Of a DNA stretch of 6,457 nucleotides, positions 4,996 through 6,457 are shown one piece after another. How positions within the stretch are numbered: the stretch's first letter is position 1; the number at the start of each line of letters is the position of its first letter. The DNA is taken from positions 1 through 6,457 of the forward strand of contig CAJMBB010000106.1 in the NCBI GenBank assembly GCA_905211615.1, given 5' to 3'. Source of the stretch: an uncultured Collinsella sp. (GTDB lineage: Bacteria > Actinomycetota > Coriobacteriia > Coriobacteriales > Coriobacteriaceae). The translations under genes and the position numbers were made by a program. The notes under the pieces were generated by a model. That model was not told the DNA's origin. It did not search any database and saw nothing but the letters and a program-made list of their open reading frames with translations.

Positions 4996-6174
4996 ATGAA
5001 CGTACTTGTTGTCAACGCCGGCAGCTCGAGCCTTAAATATCAGCTTTTGGATACCGATACCCGCGAGGTTTTCGCCAAGGGCAACTGCGAGCGTATCGGC
5101 TCGGAGATGGGCATCTTTGGCCATTCCGAGAACGGTGGTGCCAAGCAGACCGAGGAGATTCCTTTTCCCGATCATCGCTCTGCCATTGCGCGTGTGCTCG
5201 AGGAGCTCGAGAAGACCGACTTTACGATCGATGGCATTGGGCATCGCATCGTTCAGGGTGGCTGGCACTTCGATGATTCCGCGGTCGTCGACGACGAGGT
5301 CATGGCCAAGATTCTCGAGGTAGCCCCCTTGGCTCCGCTGCACAACTACGGCGAGGCCGCAGCAATCGAGTATTGTCGCGAGAAGTATCCGGAGCTGTCC
5401 AACGTGGCGGTCTTCGATACTTCGTTCCACATGACTATGCCCGAGGTTGCGTACACCTACGCCCTGCCCAAGGACGTGTGTGACAAGTACCACGTGCGCA
5501 AGTACGGCGCCCACGGTACGAGCCACCGCTACGAGTGGATGATGGCCAAGGAGATCCTGGGCTCGCGCTGCCATCGTCTGCTTTCGTGCCATCTGGGCAA
5601 CGGTGCTTCGCTTGCCGCCATTGAGGACGGCGTGTGCCGCGACACCACGATGGGCCTCACGCCGCTTGACGGTCTGATGATGGGAACCCGCTGCGGTTCC
5701 ATCGACCCGGCCACCGTGTGCTACCTGCAGCGTGAGGGCGGCTACAGCTACCAGGAAGTCGACGACATGATGAACAAGCAGTCCGGTCTGCTTGCCATCT
5801 CGGGCATCTCCAACGATGCCCGTGACATCCGTACGCGCGCCTCCGAGGGCGACGAGCGTTGCCTACTCGCCTTCGATATGTTCGCCTACAAGGCCATGCA
5901 GCAGGCCGGCTCCATGATCGCTTCCATGGCGGGCGTGGACACCATTACCTTTACCGCCGGCATTGGCGAGAATGACTGGTCGATCCGCAAGGCCTTCTGC
6001 GACTGCTTCGAGTGGCTGGGCGGGCGCATCGACAACAACAAGAACCGCGAGGCCGTGGGCAACGGTCCGCAGGTCATCAGTGCCGCCGGCTCTTCCGTCA
6101 CGGTCATGGTCATCCCCACCGACGAGGAATACATGATCGCCCACGACGTCGAGCGTCTGACCAAGAACAACTAA
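4996..6174 (+). CDS. ackA: Acetate kinase, second tandem copy, with mostly canonical motifs
   Basis: The gene encodes a 392-residue acetate kinase, the enzyme that makes ATP and acetate from acetyl phosphate and ADP. It carries NAGSSSLKY (Asn7), GHRIVQGGW (Arg84), APLHN (His116), DTSFH (Asp141), YGAHGTSH (His173, His177), HLGNGAS (His199, Asn202), MGTRCGSIDPA (Arg232), GISNDARD (Asp274, Arg276), TAGIGEN and IPTDEE (Glu377). These are the standard phosphate, adenosine and acetate-site motifs, so I expect a normal active enzyme; the one shared oddity is QGGW in place of HGGE at 87-90. It is paralogous to the upstream copy: over residues 81-180 I count 73 identities in 100, and over 201-260, 51 in 60. 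Codon use is less strongly biased than in the first copy, with more T-ending codons. It has its own leader and terminator, so it is probably expressed alone. No pta gene is adjacent within the window. TdcD-like propionate kinases are close relatives and cannot be fully excluded. Confidence 0.93.
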   Translation: MNVLVVNAGSSSLKYQLLDTDTREVFAKGNCERIGSEMGIFGHSENGGAKQTEEIPFPDHRSAIARVLEELEKTDFTIDGIGHRIVQGGWHFDDSAVVDDEVMAKILEVAPLAPLHNYGEAAAIEYCREKYPELSNVAVFDTSFHMTMPEVAYTYALPKDVCDKYHVRKYGAHGTSHRYEWMMAKEILGSRCHRLLSCHLGNGASLAAIEDGVCRDTTMGLTPLDGLMMGTRCGSIDPATVCYLQREGGYSYQEVDDMMNKQSGLLAISGISNDARDIRTRASEGDERCLLAFDMFAYKAMQQAGSMIASMAGVDTITFTAGIGENDWSIRKAFCDCFEWLGGRIDNNKNREAVGNGPQVISAAGSSVTVMVIPTDEEYMIAHDVERLTKNN

Positions 6175-6194
6175 CGTATTCGTCTGTAATTGAC

Positions 6195-6232
6195 AAAAAG
6201 GCCTCCAGAGCAACAGCTCAGGAGGCCTTTTT
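6195..6232 (+). terminator. Strong, symmetric rho-independent terminator after the second acetate kinase gene
   Basis: aaaaaggcctcc (6195-6206) pairs perfectly over 12 bases with ggaggccttttt (6221-6232). Beyond an A-A mismatch, gagc (6208-6211) and gctc (6216-6219) add four pairs around the loop aaca. The A-run on the left and T-run on the right make it able to act in both directions. It starts 20 bases after the kinase stop. Its symmetry suggests it may also serve a convergent minus-strand gene. Confidence 0.92.
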
Positions 6233-6373
6233 ACTAGCAGGCGGAAATTCCAGTCCCAAAGTGATCATCACCAGCAGCGCCTGCACTAGCGACAACGGCA
6301 CCCATCCATTCAGTTCCTCAGCCCCAGCTCGCAGCCAAGTCGCCGTCCACCCCAGATCCCCTGAATGCCACAT
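6218..6373 (-). other. Possible 51-codon minus-strand open frame, gene fragment or chance
   Basis: Reading the minus strand from the ATG at 6373, a frame of 51 codons runs to a TGA inside the terminator stem. The product is Trp-rich at its start (four Trp in the first 24 residues) and has a hydrophobic stretch with WVPLSLVQALLVMITLGLEF, then ends in PPASKKAS. The third codon position is often G, compatible with coding in this genome. I see no ribosome binding site before the ATG and do not recognise a family. It may be the frameshifted tail of a larger gene entering from the right, or not a gene at all. Confidence 0.2.
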
Positions 6374-6455
6374 GACGGTAGAAGGCCGTACGGGCTAACC
6401 CCTGAAAACATTCCGCACTGATATTTTCTGTATTGAAGACGTCGATGATGCACCC
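6318..6455 (-). other. Minus-strand frame open from the window edge, possible C-terminus of a convergent gene
   Basis: A minus-strand frame is open from the right edge for 45 codons and stops at 6318-6320. It includes IIDVFNTENISAECFQGL and RTAFYRHVAF, a plausible protein-like composition, but no known motif. It overlaps the other minus-strand frame by 56 bases in a different phase. The symmetric terminator just beyond would suit a convergent gene. The rest of 6233-6457 shows nothing else I can support. Confidence 0.2.
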
Positions 6456-6457
6456 GT

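Noticed and set aside
4164..5512. Ala instead of Phe before the catalytic His (YGAHGTS) in both kinases, first suspected to enlarge the acetate pocket
   Set aside because: As I recall, the E. coli acetate kinase also has Ala here, so this is normal variation and not evidence of a different substrate.
4981..5592. A 203-codon minus-strand open frame opposite the second acetate kinase gene
   Set aside because: It shows the same shadow effect and repeats phrases of the first shadow (such as VVVQR), which simply mirrors the homology of the two plus-strand genes.
6012..6398. A 128-codon plus-strand open frame running from inside the second kinase gene through the terminator
   Set aside because: It starts out of frame within a confident gene, reads through a strong terminator hairpin, and has Arg- and Ser-rich shadow composition.
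6358..6406. Two copies of cccctgaa, 41 bases apart, as possible element ends or attachment sites
   Set aside because: Eight-base repeats are expected by chance at this scale, and no integrase, transposase or terminal inverted repeat accompanies them.

Overview
The window looks like chromosome from a GC-rich actinobacterium of the Coriobacteriia, most likely Collinsella or a close relative. This is an inference from three things: GC-rich codon choice in the core genes, purine-rich ribosome binding sites, and an anaerobe-style acetate kinase pair. No rRNA or other taxonomic marker is present, so the assignment is tentative.

Layout from left to right, with all confident genes on the plus strand. 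(1) Positions 1-937: the 3' end of xseA followed by xseB, the two subunits of exonuclease VII. (2) 986-1321: a HinT-type HIT-family nucleotide hydrolase, preceded by an exact TATAAT hexamer sitting in an inverted repeat. (3) 1363-3533: a LysR-type regulator followed by a 12-helix MFS transporter. This pair is visibly less GC-rich than the genes around it. It has a regulator-operator-like dyad between the two genes and a hairpin terminator after the transporter. (4) 3654-6174: two full-length acetate kinase genes in tandem. Both encode 392 residues. They are separated by 163 bases that hold a rho-independent terminator and then an AT-rich leader, so they are probably transcribed separately. A strong terminator hairpin follows the second. 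(5) 6233-6457: no confident gene. Two short minus-strand open frames may be the tail of a convergent or decayed gene.

The acetate kinases would form ATP from acetyl phosphate, the last step of fermentative acetate production. The partner gene pta is not in the window. The second copy keeps nearly all textbook catalytic motifs. The first copy has changes at several otherwise conserved positions (Thr12, Tyr177, Ser202, His327), yet its codon use is the more strongly biased of the two. The two copies also share a Gln-Gly-Gly-Trp tetrad where well-studied acetate kinases have His-Gly-Gly-Glu. This divergent tandem pair is the most interesting content here. I see no mobile element, CRISPR array, tRNA or rRNA, and no clear previously undescribed multi-gene system. 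No stretch longer than 300 bases lacks a gene.
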